A stretch of 64,000 bases of DNA from assembly GCF_001039355.2 (NCBI RefSeq), contig NW_019774714.1, positions 126,001-190,000 on the forward strand. The letters are read 5' to 3'. The first letter of the stretch is position 1, and every line of letters begins with the position of its first letter. The notes beneath the pieces are model-generated. The model did not search any database and was not told the origin of the DNA. It saw only the letters and a list, made by a program, of their open reading frames with translations. The stretch comes from Lingula anatina (taxonomy: Eukaryota; Brachiopoda; Lingulata; Lingulida; Lingulidae). A program made the translations under genes and the position numbers. Shown piece by piece: positions 12,650-32,903 of the stretch.

Positions 12650-15600
12650 CCAAGAACAGCTCTCTCATGTGAGAGCCTCAACCATGCCTACCGATATTTC
12701 GAGACAGAACTGCGCAATTGAGCCGCTTGTTCGTCTTAAAACCTAACCAGTTAAATGTAAACAGACGGTCTACCTTAACGAACTCTCACGCATGGTTATT
12801 AAACCGTCATAATATAAGCGGGTGCTTTCCGAGAATAGACAGCAGAACTCTGTAAATTATTAATTAGGTTAAATAACCTTAAAACGCCAGTAAAATATAC
12901 CGGCGTGTGTTTAATATAAATGGGCTGGTCATAGATTTTTTTTCGGATCTGAAATGAGCGAGTCGATATTAAACCCAACTGTCAGGTCATCTTATGTGAG
13001 ATTCGCACGATATCCAAACACTGGTGTTTATAAGGAGCTCTGGAGCCCCGGGATTAAGATGGAAACCAGTGAATGTGTATTTCTAGTCTACATGGAGATA
13101 CCATTATCCAGTAAATTAAGACCGGTTGGAGAGCCGGAGAAAATCTGTAAGCGTCTGATCATATCTCAGCCGTTTCATACACCTGTATATATAACAATGG
13201 CAACGATCAGGATGAATCAATACACTGACATTTGACACATTATTTTAAAGAGTCGTTTGAAGCGCTTAATCCCTCTCGTCAAACGACACTTGAGTTAAAA
13301 CCCTCGTTTGATTTGCATTGTCATCGAAAGCAATTGCGGTTTACCGATCGCTAAATTTAGATCTAAGCAAGATACTAGTACCAAATAAAACACTGCAGTA
13401 TACCCAAGACCGTTTGAAGACATCGAGTTAAAATGAGCACAATATATCAGAGTAATTTACATTCTACTTTTACGAAAGTCAGTAACTAAAATAGCTGCAT
13501 ATCACTATTCGTAGCAGTACGTGTAAGTTATACATGCGTGATTCAATTTTGATGGCTTGACCTGCTGATATTGTGAAAAAGAAAAAAAAATGCTGTTTCA
13601 TTTCTTGTGCTTCTGCTCACTATTCAGAATAAATAAGACATCTATCTATCTATCTATCGAGTAAGCTGCTTTGTAACCAGTTTCATCTACATGTATAAGC
13701 GTAAACACTTTCATTAATATATTAAAAAAACTGCACGTCACTAGTCGAAACTTTGCTTAGTGCTGCATACCCCTAAGCTTTAACAATCTAAATGAATATT
13801 TAAGATTAAGATATGACCCCTTGTTTAATGATGCGACTGCATGTACCCATGGACACTGGACACGGTGAGGAGTGGAGATGTAAGTGGTTAATAATAATAA
13901 TAATAATCAGAAGAAGTTAGAAGAACAAATATATAAACGAATAAATAAATAAATTGGTTATAAAAGGAGAGGCTATTCAGTCTTAATTACCTTTAATGGT
14001 GGATTCAAATTAGACAGTTCTTCTTTATCAGACCATTCCAACTTACAACGGGGATATTGCACAATACAGACTGCCAACTATACTGAACATATCAGAAAAC
14101 GGAGTCTTTTGGCTGTCTTTTCCACGCCTCATGTTCCTGCGCCACCTGGTGGCCATTATGTGAACCATATCTCTGATAATGAAGGTCATTTGAATCGTTA
14201 TAACATATTACTAAGAATTGGCAGTGACTTTTACATGTACATGGCCAGTGATCTGGGTTTGATAGGTCATGTATTGCACAAAATTGTATTAGAATAAGTT
14301 TGTTTTATTGATTAATAGTTGCAATATAACGTGTTCGTAATAGATATGCATCAACAAGTGTTTGTCAGTTTTTCATTTGACTTTCGTGTATGAGGTATAC
14401 CAAAATATCCCTCTAAGCTGACTTGGATACACGGACTCATAAAAAACAAAGGATAATTGTATGTGACATTTCAAAAAAATCTATATTATTGTTTTTATTG
14501 TTTTTCATTATACATGTATGTACATGTACACTGTAGATGTAGTGGAAATACATGCATGCCCAATAGCTAACATGGAGACAATCCATGACAATAAAAAGAC
14601 TCAGGATGACTATATGTACATGTATATGGGTTCCGAAATCAAGTGAATCTTTGTGGTCGTCTTATAAACGTCTTATAGGCCTATGTGTTATTTACGAGCG
14701 GGGCGTAAGATGATGTACAGTATCACGTGGTTCGGTATTCACACAAACTAACTTTTCGAACAAAGATAAGATTCAGCCTCTCTCTCTCACACACACACAC
14801 GCGCGCGCGCACACACACACACACACACATACACACATTAAAAAACAGGTGAATAACCTAAAGATAAACCAAGTTCGTATCCATGGTGAAATTGCATTAA
14901 TAAGAGTCTTAATATCCACGGACAATAAATTCTCACAAAAAAGCACCTGTCTGTGGGGCATTGTTCCGTTGTATTAATCTCTCCAGACAGTTATTCAGGT
15001 TCTTGTCATTGCCCCGAAGGACCTAGTGTTTATCTTATTCATTTGTGCATTATTAAATTATGCATGTGTTCTTATTGAAAGTGTATCGATTTGTTTCTAC
15101 GCGTAATCTGTGAGAAGTGCGGTTTGTAAGAACATGTGTTGATGATGAAAAAAAAGTCGGACACAGCCTTCATTCACGTAATAACATTGTAGACTTAGAC
15201 TAAGGTGTGATATTGCGTCGATCAACATAAATGATTACTTAACATCAGCTACTGGGGATCTTGGGGGCATCGAGCACGTTCTCCCGCCCCCCCCCCCCCC
15301 CCCACACCTTGATAGTTTCTCGGATACTCCTCCTCTCCATTCACTCTACTTTAAAACAGTAGGAAGAGAGCGAGGAGAGGCAAAATTAAGCAAATAATAT
15401 ATCCTTTTACCTTACATGTAATAGTAAAACCATCCTCGTGTACTATATTTGCTTATAATTCTTGCCCCCCACCCCACCCCACCCCCTCTTAGAAATTCCC
15501 TGAACTTGTCAGTGTATCAGGATGGGTGTTTGTGTGATATATATATAGGTACACATTATTACACTACGACAATACTGCTCTTAAAAAGCTGCCCCTCGGA

Positions 15601-16260
15601 AGAGAATATCACGATGTCTTAAATAGGAGAAAATGTTATTCTACTTTATCGGTGTACTCTTCGACCCTATTCATTTTCGTTGTGACAAGTAGCACAAAAT
15701 ATGCACCTTTTATAGGAAGGCCTCGCCGTTAATTTACGTCTTAGGGAAGACGGCGTACTTATGCACAAAAGTACTCACACAATCAATTATCTTTTGCCTT
15801 TCGGTCAATGTTTTGAGGATATGAATTAAGTTTGTCTGCTCCATCCTCATATGCATATATCGACCGAGAGGCACAACGTCCCTAAACAAGCCTTCATTAC
15901 AATAAGTTAAAATACAACACCATTAATTACCTCTGTTTGACTAATGTCAACCGTATTGATTCGCACGATGAATTTCCATTGACATAACATTGTTACTTTT
16001 AACCTAATTATATGCACGAACGTAAAAACGCATTACACGTGCTAAAAACATTTATTTATAACGTGTCAGATTTCAATTCTGAAGAACAGTGTAATTGTAA
16101 ATTGCCACATCGAGCTTCATTGAAAATGACACCTTTCCAGAGTTTGAGTTTGATTGGGTCCAAAGATATCTGGCACGTTTGGAAATCAATTAATTCATCA
16201 ATTATTTAATTATTATGCCAATGAATTTGTAATACTGACACCATGTCACCATTTGTTTTC
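12650..16260. other. Intergenic stretch without recognised genes
   Basis: AT-rich sequence between the RGK promoter and the duplicated oxidase block. It holds simple repeats: TATC-type at about 13641-13658, CA/CG tracts at about 14775-14828 and poly-C at about 15285-15303. The open frames here (for example 12954-13235, 14109-14297 and 16012-16209) have no splice-site pattern or recognisable motif. Confidence 0.5.
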
Positions 16261-16963
16261 ATTTGTCTTGGGATTGGGGACGTCAACATACAGCATTTGT
16301 TAATTAGACAAAAGACGTTTTTGCATGTGCGAAATAAAAGAGATTAATTTCCCCAGACTAATTATCTATGCTAACAATTAAACAATACGATTGCGCGCAG
16401 ATGTGGCATCGCCAAGTCCCTTTTTTAAGTTAGACAATTAAGCAGTAATTTGTTTGAAGTGGAAACCTACAGATGCTCTTAATTTCGTGCGTCTCTCTGG
16501 AGAGAGAGAGAGAGAAAGAGAGAGAGCACCTACCGCATTTCGTAAATGTGTACATCCGTTCTCTGACTGTACACATGAGCGCAAACGAAGTGGCATTTAT
16601 TCAAAACTTTCTTTATCAAGCAAGCTTAACACATTTAAACGTGAAATATATTTACAGGCAATCCTACATAAGAGATCAGACGAAACAACAACCCATCCCT
16701 ATCAAAAAATAAAAAAAGAAATGATCTGATATCTAGCCAAGTGTCCACTGCGCCATTATGAAGCCAATAACTACGTGATACCAAAGGATTAAAAGAGGAA
16801 TCTCTGGAAAAATGCTCGAATGGTGCAACTTTTAGCAAGGTGTTTATACAGTTATATGCTACCTCTAGCCTTCCCTTTTGGGTGCAAATAACCATAATGA
16901 AGGTGAGAAGAATAATCGTAGGTCCTACATATTACCCATTACTATATGGCACGTGGTGAATGT

Positions 16964-24607
<7,644 letters not shown>

Positions 24608-24980
24608 CTTCGGCTTCTTTTCCTTTGATCTAAATCAATTTTACGTACTTGGTATCTGACGTATACTTTAAATCCTACAAGTCCCCTGTATGTGTTAGAA
24701 TCTTGTTGTATGGTAGAAGGTTATCGCGCAGGCGCGTCGAGAACAATTATTCCAACCAGGGTTTCCGTAACGTGATGAACCCCATTAGGTGCACAATAAC
24801 TTAGTATGAAAATAGGGATTGATATATAGTGCCCAAAATTTAGTTTGAGGGAAACCAGTCTGTGTATAATTTTATATGTAAGAAAGTGACTGTGGTACCT
24901 CTTGTTTCTTCGGTAGATCTGACAAAAACGTAAAATATAATATTTGTCATAGACTATTACGCAATGCTACACGTGCAGAG

Positions 24981-25923
24981 GGGTGACAAAGTGATGCACC
25001 ATTTATGTATCTGTGAACATGGGGGACGCGTCCTTAAAAAGTGATTTGCGGTTTATTACTCGCGTAACCAGTGATGGATTTTCATCCATGTGCACAAAAA
25101 AGGTCTCATCGAAGGTTAAACGCTCTTCTGACTGTCAAGTTGCAACCATGGTGATGGTGCGGAAGCCCACAAATGACAAAAGAACAGAAATTGTTTCTCT
25201 GAGGGAGGAGGGTATAGATGGCTCCCAGAGATTGTCGAGAACGTATTACTGCCGTATAAAAAGAACACGTAGGGGGCCTATGTCTACAGCCAAAGGCCCG
25301 GGTGGAAGCTGGCCAAATTGTGTTTGTGTAATAAAACGCTCAGATTGTGTAACCTTATTAAATACGTTGCAGTACTTAATTCGTGGCTGGAGTCGTTAAC
25401 TTGTGCGTTTGCGCTCACAAATTTACGCCTCCGGTTAGCAAACGGCAATTATCGTTTATGAGGCCTGGAAAGCATTCTTTTGTTTCCAAGATGATAATGC
25501 CACACCCCAACGGGCCAGGACAGTGGCTTTACCGACATTAAATCAACAGGGTGAATTGGTCTATCCAATCACTAGACAAAAATCCCATAAAAAAACCTGT
25601 AGAATGAGATTGGAAAGCAATTGGTGAAGGCTCTCCCCTTTGCCAGAAATGCTCTAATCCAAAGTATCTAGAGCCTGGGCCAACATTGTCCTCAAAAGAT
25701 AACCGAACCTTTAGCAATCTAAAGCCAAGAAGGGTGGCTATACTACAAAAGGTTAATACTAGCCTAATAACATGCGTTTTATAAGGGCAAAGCACTGGTT
25801 TGTAAACCTTTAGTTAAGATACTAACGTGACATAACCACTTTTCAATAAAATACCAATTGAAAAACCAAGAAACCCAGTTGTTGTTCACCTTCAAGCAAA
25901 ATGGTGCAATAGTTTTGTCACCC
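24981..25923 (+). mobile_element. Decayed Tc1/mariner-type transposon
   Basis: Inverted ends GGGTGACAAA (24981-24990, followed by TGCACCAT) and TTTGTCACCC (25914-25923, preceded by ATGGTGCAAT) bound about 940 bases. Inside, on the plus strand, a stretch near 25150 reads RKPTNDKRTEIVSLREEG, like a Tc1 transposase N-terminus. Near 25485 the frame reads FQDDNATPQRARTV, the conserved segment around the second catalytic Asp of DDE transposases, followed by a degraded LDKNPI-type match to the usual SPDLNPIE. Several frameshifts and stops show it is dead. The matching place in unit B (about 34725-34740) has no element. Confidence 0.75.
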
Positions 25924-27774
25924 TAATGTACAATAATGAAAAAAAATCGAAATAGCCAAAATAATTTTAAAAAAATTAAAAACAAATAAGCCATATACAG
26001 CTAAACTGATACAAAATTTTCTCTTGAACATTTCGTGATACAAATGCTTTTATGATTTTTATAAAGCACTTCAGTTATAATGGGATTACCAGTCACCAAA
26101 CGCATTGAATGAGGAACACAAAATTAACCTTTATTTCGGTGTCTTTTAAGTCATCTTCACGGAATGGGGACACGGGTAGCCACAACTTGACGTCAAAATA
26201 CAGCATTCATTATTTAAGCAAAACACGTTTTGCATGTGTGAAATAAGAATATTGATTTCCCCAGACAAATAATTTTTGCTAACAATTACACAATACGATT
26301 GCACGCAGATGGGGCATCGTCAAAATTCCTTTTTTAGATGAGATGATAAAGCAGTAAAATGTATGAAGTGGAAAGCTACAGATGGTCTTAAATCCGTGCG
26401 TCTAACTCTGAGAGAGAGAGAGAGAGAGCAACTATTTGGTAATATAAATTCCTTGCGCAAACGGAATGCATTTATTCATACATTTCTTCAACAAGCTAGC
26501 TTAACACATTTGGACATGAAATATATTTCCTGGGCAATCTACATCAGAGATCAGACAAAAAACCCATCCCCACCAAAAAATATAAAAGGAGCGATCTGAT
26601 ACCTAGCCAAGTGTATCTTGTGTCTTCTGCACAATTATGAAGCCAATAACCACGTGCTGCAGAGGTTTGAAATCGAAAGAAAGAATTCCCGGGAAAATAT
26701 CCGAATGGTGCAACTTCTACCCTTCCCTTTCGGGGGAAAATAATCATACAAATTCAAATTGAAGGTGAGAAGAATAATCGCAGGTCCTACATATAGATTA
26801 TTTTTTACAATATGCCAAGTGTTGGATATCTTTTCAACGTATTTTACGTTTAATATCAAACAAATATCTTAAGAATGCATTAGTGAAAACTCCGTGGGCA
26901 TCAAGTGATTCTCGGATGGTTTTGAATATGTCCAAGTCGAGACCGTAGCTGAGCTTAATCCGCTGTTTCAGGTTTGGAAACACCTGGAGAACTTTACCCC
27001 AGTGAGGACGCCCGAAGTTACCGATTTTGTCCCATTCTTGTATAACCTGGAAGTTAAAAAGCAAAAAAAAAAATGTAAGTTGCTGTCTTCCCATTACGCT
27101 TTTAATATGGTGACTATCATCAATACCCCAGATAAAAACGTTCTCATATTTGCCGTTAGATTATTTATACGTTATTATATTATCTGACTGCATGGTGTTC
27201 AGACCAGTAGTATATTTCGCAAAAGAACTAAAGACTATTTAATCTAAAAATTTAGACAAAAAAAACCCTACCCTGCCTAGTATATCAGCAGCAGTCCAAA
27301 CATGAAATATTGCGCCTGTTTTACCATTATAAAATTAAGCAAGAACGTAGACCAACCTTTACTCTATCTAAGTGGACCACTGCACCTACCTCCATAATTG
27401 AAATAAATCAAATATTCTCTCTAAAAGTTCGACATAACTTTCGTTTTTAAGTCCTTTATGGAAACTTGCCCCAGTCGTTGATAGGCTTTGCCCACAATAA
27501 TATCGATGTGCGAACAACAGATGTAAGTAAAGTTGGACTTCTATATGCATTGTTAAAGGTGCCTCTCATTATCTGTGGTTACGGATGTCTATTTTTAATT
27601 ATTCGTTATTCATCCATTCTTTTTTACGTTAATTCAATGACCTAATCTGGACAATCAATATTCTGAGGTAGTACTTATATATTAAAAGTGCTATCTCAAC
27701 AAAAGTGGGAAGGGGGGCTGTATGCAGACTATACACAAGTTATTTCGCATCCACGTTTAATTTCATCTGATGCC

Positions 27775-28848
27775 ATATACCTCTGTAACCTATAATGCAT
27801 GTCGTGGTCTGAGGGAATCCGAAAACTCCTCTTTACATTTGGTCTTGGGGATGTGTGGCTTAGCCAGTGACCTCCAAACAATTTCACTACAATTTTCAAA
27901 CAGAGACAAATTGACCACTGTACCCAATTACGCAGTAGTAAACTTCAATCCAACAGTAAAATGGCTCTCCTCAATATACTTTACCAGAAATGTGAAAGGG
28001 CAACATATGTTGATACAGTAACAAATTATGACAATTTATCAGCCCTTAATTTGCTAAGCTACGTCTTAGCGATCATAAACTCCATATCGAAACTGGGCGG
28101 CACACCAGGCCGAAAACTGAAAAGTGTGACAGAATCTGTCACCTGTGTACCAAAGGGGAAATTGAAGATGAATACCATTTTATATTCCAATGCCCAATAT
28201 ACAAAACAGACCGAGATACCTTCTTTAGTAAAATCTCCATCTTAAAAGCTGATACAAGGTCACCAGAGAGTCAATTATGCAAAGTATTTAACAGTGTCAA
28301 CAAAGAGAATTTAGTCTTCCTCTCCAATTTTATAGCAAAATCATTCAAGAAAAGAAATGAAGTGAGTGCTCTCCTTGGTAACTCCTAGCATATTCCTTGA
28401 AAAATGTCAGTGTATGGTCCCACTGTTGTGAGAAGTGACTCGGCAGTGGGGCTGAACATGGCACATGGTCAAGGGCCACAATACTTATATCAGTTTAACC
28501 TTGTTATTTACTTAGTTTATATATGTGTTGTTCTCCCTTCCTTGTAAATTCATATTGTGTAACGTATAGCTATATGCTTCACAGTTTATGTCTATGGTAA
28601 ATCTATATTCACACTAAGTTTAAGATCACTGCCTAGCTTAAATATTTTATTTTATTAGCCACTAAGCTAGTACATCTGTTCATGATATAAATATATAGAT
28701 ATATGCTTGCCCACTCACAAACTGGCAATCCAATTACCAACTAGAGAATGGTAATGCACCAATTGTATTGTTTTATTTTATTACATTGTACAAGATCATG
28801 ATTATTTATGTACCAGTACAGAAATAAATTGAATTGAATTGAATATAA
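27775..28848 (+). mobile_element. 5'-truncated LINE (non-LTR retrotransposon) 3' end
   Basis: Plus-strand frame 28110-28388 encodes a zinc-knuckle-like segment CHLCTKGEIEDEYHF, then FQCPIYK, ending at TAG. This is the Cys-rich C-terminus typical of LINE reverse transcriptases. A 3' flank of about 430 bases ends in ATTGA-type short repeats at about 28830-28845, a common LINE tail. It sits in the last intron of oxidase copy B, which is about 1.2 kb longer than the same intron of copy A. The sequence just before and after it continues the alignment with copy A, so the insertion limits are clear to within a few bases. The part upstream of 28110 shows no clean frame. Confidence 0.72.
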
Positions 28849-30279
28849 TTCAAAAATAGTAAGAGCGGAGTAAATTCAATTTCTAAGCCCATACCGCAGT
28901 TTGGAAAGCCCTTGCGCGTTTGATGTCCTGTCTTGAATCAACCAGGTCGTGCAGATGAAAAGAGGCGAAGTGGCCGAGATCCTTGGTCTTATCGTGTCGA
29001 TTCCGCCCTACTGTCGCCGAGCCTGCACAGAGAAAACAATTCGCACCAGCGAACCATCTGAACAGGCCGAGTTGCAATGGCTGAATGCCTTTTTTATAAG
29101 ACTTCTCGTTTAATAATGATGACAAGACCTGTAAAGAAGGAACATTTATGGCCCATTAAGTTAATGAATGATTTTATGGTACATTTCAAAAAATCTCAAT
29201 GCGCCTCACACATTAAAATATCTAATATTAAAACGAAAACACTACCAATAAATCAATAAGATGACACCGACAAAAAAGGGACAAAAACAAAAAACATCAT
29301 TTAGCAGCTATGCCACGTTAAAAATATTATTCTAACATACTCAGACTTTGTAATCATCATTTTAAGGACTTTAAAATATGTTCTCAGTAAGGTTTTGAAA
29401 GGGTGCAGTTCTCTAAACGTTTGTTTTTTATGTCTGCTTCTTAATATCATATTCTTGAGCGACATCATCTGTGTTTGACCGCTCTCTTGGCAGTGATTTT
29501 ATTAATGGGATACCACCAGCTCGTTCCTGTAAAAGTGGGATCCTTATATTTGTCGCTCCGTCACTGCAATGAAGCTCTTTTTTATCATTTTTTTTTAAAA
29601 ACATATAGCTTTTCTAGAAGAAACTAAATATCATGCATGAAATAAGGAAATACATGTATGATATCCATATCCGCACGTCCATTATATTGGGTAACAACAA
29701 TGGGTTATCATCTTTGAGAGTCTTTCAAAATATTCTTATGTGTTGGATTAAAATGGGGGTGCTTTTGTGTAAAAGGGGATGGATTTGTCTTTTTATAACA
29801 AAACAAATTTGTGTTTCCAAACATTGCTGTGTATTTTAAACTTTTAATTCTTAGCCGAAAATGACTCTAAAACAGAGCTTATATCTGGGACACAGACATA
29901 CCAGTCTGTTTTTCAGCTGTACATTATAGATTAGAAAGCTTTCAGAAAAGTATTGTCATGTTGTTTGTCATCTCAGGGATCATTCACGGCACACACACAC
30001 TAGAGAAAAAACAAAAAGCGTGCACCCAAGTGACGATTTTATGTCATCACTGTTTTACCGCAAAATTAGGATCGCAGCGTGCTTTCCCAGCTCTGTGAAG
30101 TTAAGTGTGCTCTTCCCTGGTAATTCTTGTATGTGTTTAATGTTAAATTTTCCAAAATATATGAATATAAAGCAAAATACGATGAATATTCTAAGCGGAG
30201 AGCGTGCTCACAAGATCGGCGCCACGTTGAAATTTTGATGCCCATGTCCCATTGTTGTTACCCAGTAATGTGGACGTGC

Positions 30280-30280
<1 letters not shown>

Positions 30281-30338
<58 letters not shown>
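30281..30338. repeat. (TA)n microsatellite
   Basis: Perfect TA tract just 3' of the exon 8 donor in the intron of oxidase copy B. Confidence 0.96.
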
Positions 30339-30341
<3 letters not shown>

Positions 30342-32058
30342 TAATTCATATATGCTATCAAAATTTTTCGGTGTGTCGGAGTATACCTTCAAAACTTTGG
30401 CATCTTCAGTAAAAGTTGAATGCTGAATGGTGTATTCCGAGAACTCAGTTTTATCCAGAACGGCGGCAGGCACGTGGGTGGCTTGACTAAGGTTTGAAAT
30501 AACGAAGGCAGGCGCAGAAAGTAGTTGGTTGAATCTAGTCTGAAAAGAATTCAAAGGATACAATGAACCGAATTACGGAATGTTTGTAAAGCTATAAGAA
30601 TCCGTTTCTTTTAAGTGAATTTATTGGTTCATTTAAGTGTTAAATTCCTTGAATGTTTTTCAAAAAGCAGGTCAAACGTAATCAATTATTTTGCCAAAAT
30701 TTATCTTCTTTAAGAACATAAATACCTGTCCCAGTGAAACAACCGTAACATTCGGAGCTGACTCGGGCCTTTTGTCCTCAATTGCGAGGTTCACAGACTT
30801 TGAACTCGGATTTATTATTCTGGAGGGAAATTTTGCAAAATGTAGGAGTTAGTAAATGTAGAAGTTTTAAGCGATTTTCTTGTGGTAAACGTAATATTGA
30901 TAACTATGGCAAAGTGCAGTTTTAAATTTGATTAACAGCAACAATCTCATCAGCCAACTTCGAGATATTGAATTTAATCAGCATGATATTTATCTTAAAT
31001 GGACATATCTGTTCAAGTGCACAAGGAGCATTACTGTAACAAAACCAAATCGTTTGCACTGTCCCATGTCCTTGGTACTCTTCCTGTCTCCAAAGCCCAT
31101 CTGGCCTCTTCTTCTGTCAATGAATTATATGCCCCATACATGACATTTACAATGTAGTTCTTCGTCACGAGATGTCGGAGAAAGTGCGACTTGAACAAGT
31201 TCCGTAGTGGAGTGAAAACGCGCCGAACGCTGACTGTTTCTAGTGGAACCACCTACAAAATGCAATTTGAGTTGAAATTTCTGACTGCTTCCAACTTATT
31301 TTGCTGAAATATGACTGAGTGACAAGGTCTAGTGCATCGTCTACATGTACATCACTGCTCCAACAATTACGATCGTCTGTTTTTAGGATTATGTTTATTA
31401 CATGTGAATTTGTTATGTACTTGTAAGACAATGTTCCTTGTGCCTCTTAATGCCCTTATTGGTTTGTCACGTATGTGTAGTGAGATTTGTAACCATTACA
31501 TTACTATTATTATTATTATTGATCAAATTGCAAAGTGGTTGCATTTGACATATTATTGGATAAATACCTTCATTTCAATTTCAAACACAATTCCCAGCAG
31601 CCCTAAATTACAACGCAATGCTTTCATAACAACGGGGGTCCTGTTCTCAGAAAACTGCCTGACGCTCCCCCTACCGTCAATCAATCTCACTGCCGTCATG
31701 AAGCCACCCATCGACGGTTCATTGAAGTTTGCAGACTGAAAGAAAGGGCATTTGGGGACTTTACGCAGATAATTCGGATCCTTGTAATAAAAAAACTAAA
31801 CAATACAACATAACTTTTTGATTTATTACAGTTCAATATATATTAAATATCTATAGAAATTACTTTACAAGTGTTCACAAAGATCCTATTTGTTTCAAAA
31901 CTAAATAAAAGGGTGAAACATTTGTGCTTTGTGTTAAGCTAATCGCCAAATCGACAGATTCCTTATGAAAACCCTAGATCCGTCTGTTACATCGACTATA
32001 CTTCGAAACCAACAATTATAATTTATTGAGCTGATATACCAGTAGGCCTACATGTACA

Positions 32059-32059
32059 T

Positions 32060-32140
<81 letters not shown>
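32059..32140. repeat. (TA)n microsatellite
   Basis: TA tract of about 80 bases in the intron between exons 4 and 5 of oxidase copy B. Confidence 0.96.
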
Positions 32141-32142
<2 letters not shown>

Positions 32143-32760
32143 CAGTAATACAGAAATATGTTTCTGTTATAGCCTTCAAAAGAGAAATATAAAATCATTT
32201 CAGTTTAAAATGTGAAAACAAAATGATAATTCAGTTAATACATTTAAAAACAATTAAATTAAGAATAAATAGGTCAAACTAAACAACAGCTCAAGGGCAA
32301 AAGCTCTTTAAAAACATTTTACTGCATTAAAAAGTCAAAAGCCTCTTGTTGTTTGATAAAAAATTTAAACAATGAGTCTCACGTGTGATGAGGTCGCTAT
32401 GGCTCCAGCAATGGTCACGTCTGAAACGAGGGGACCGAAGGGAAAGGCATATCCCAGCACCTCCAACTCTCTGTTTAGCTCCACCTGGGTGACGCTAGGT
32501 GCCACTTTAACCAAGGCAACTGGCCGATTAGGGTTCTGAAATGTTGCCTTTCAATCCAGTAATGGACAACGTCAGTGGAACGACATTTACCTTCTGAAGA
32601 TACTTCAATTTCTGCATCTTTATTCTTTAAAATTGTTTATTTTCATTAAGATACTTATTGGAGCTGATAAAAGAGATAGGTACCAAATCGACAGAATTGC
32701 TCCAAAGGAGCATTCCGTGGTGATTACGGAAAATTATGAAATTTCCAGGCAAGTACAGGG

Positions 32761-32903
32761 GACTAACAGATTCGCGGATCAAATATGGCTCACTTGGATG
32801 CTCGTCACATTATCCCCGTGGGGAATCTATTCAGTGTCTATTAGGGGACTATGCGGCAAGCTTTTAATTGGATCCCCATATTTGATCCACGAACCTATTA
32901 GTC
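32761..32903. mobile_element. Small MITE-like element, copy 1
   Basis: Begins GACTAACAGATTCGCGGATC and ends GATCCACGAACCTATTAGTC; the two ends are imperfect inverted repeats. The interior shares words with the element at 58692-58841, including ATATGGCT, TTAGGGGA and GGCAAGCTTT. No coding capacity. It lies in the intron between exons 3 and 4 of oxidase copy B. Confidence 0.6.
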
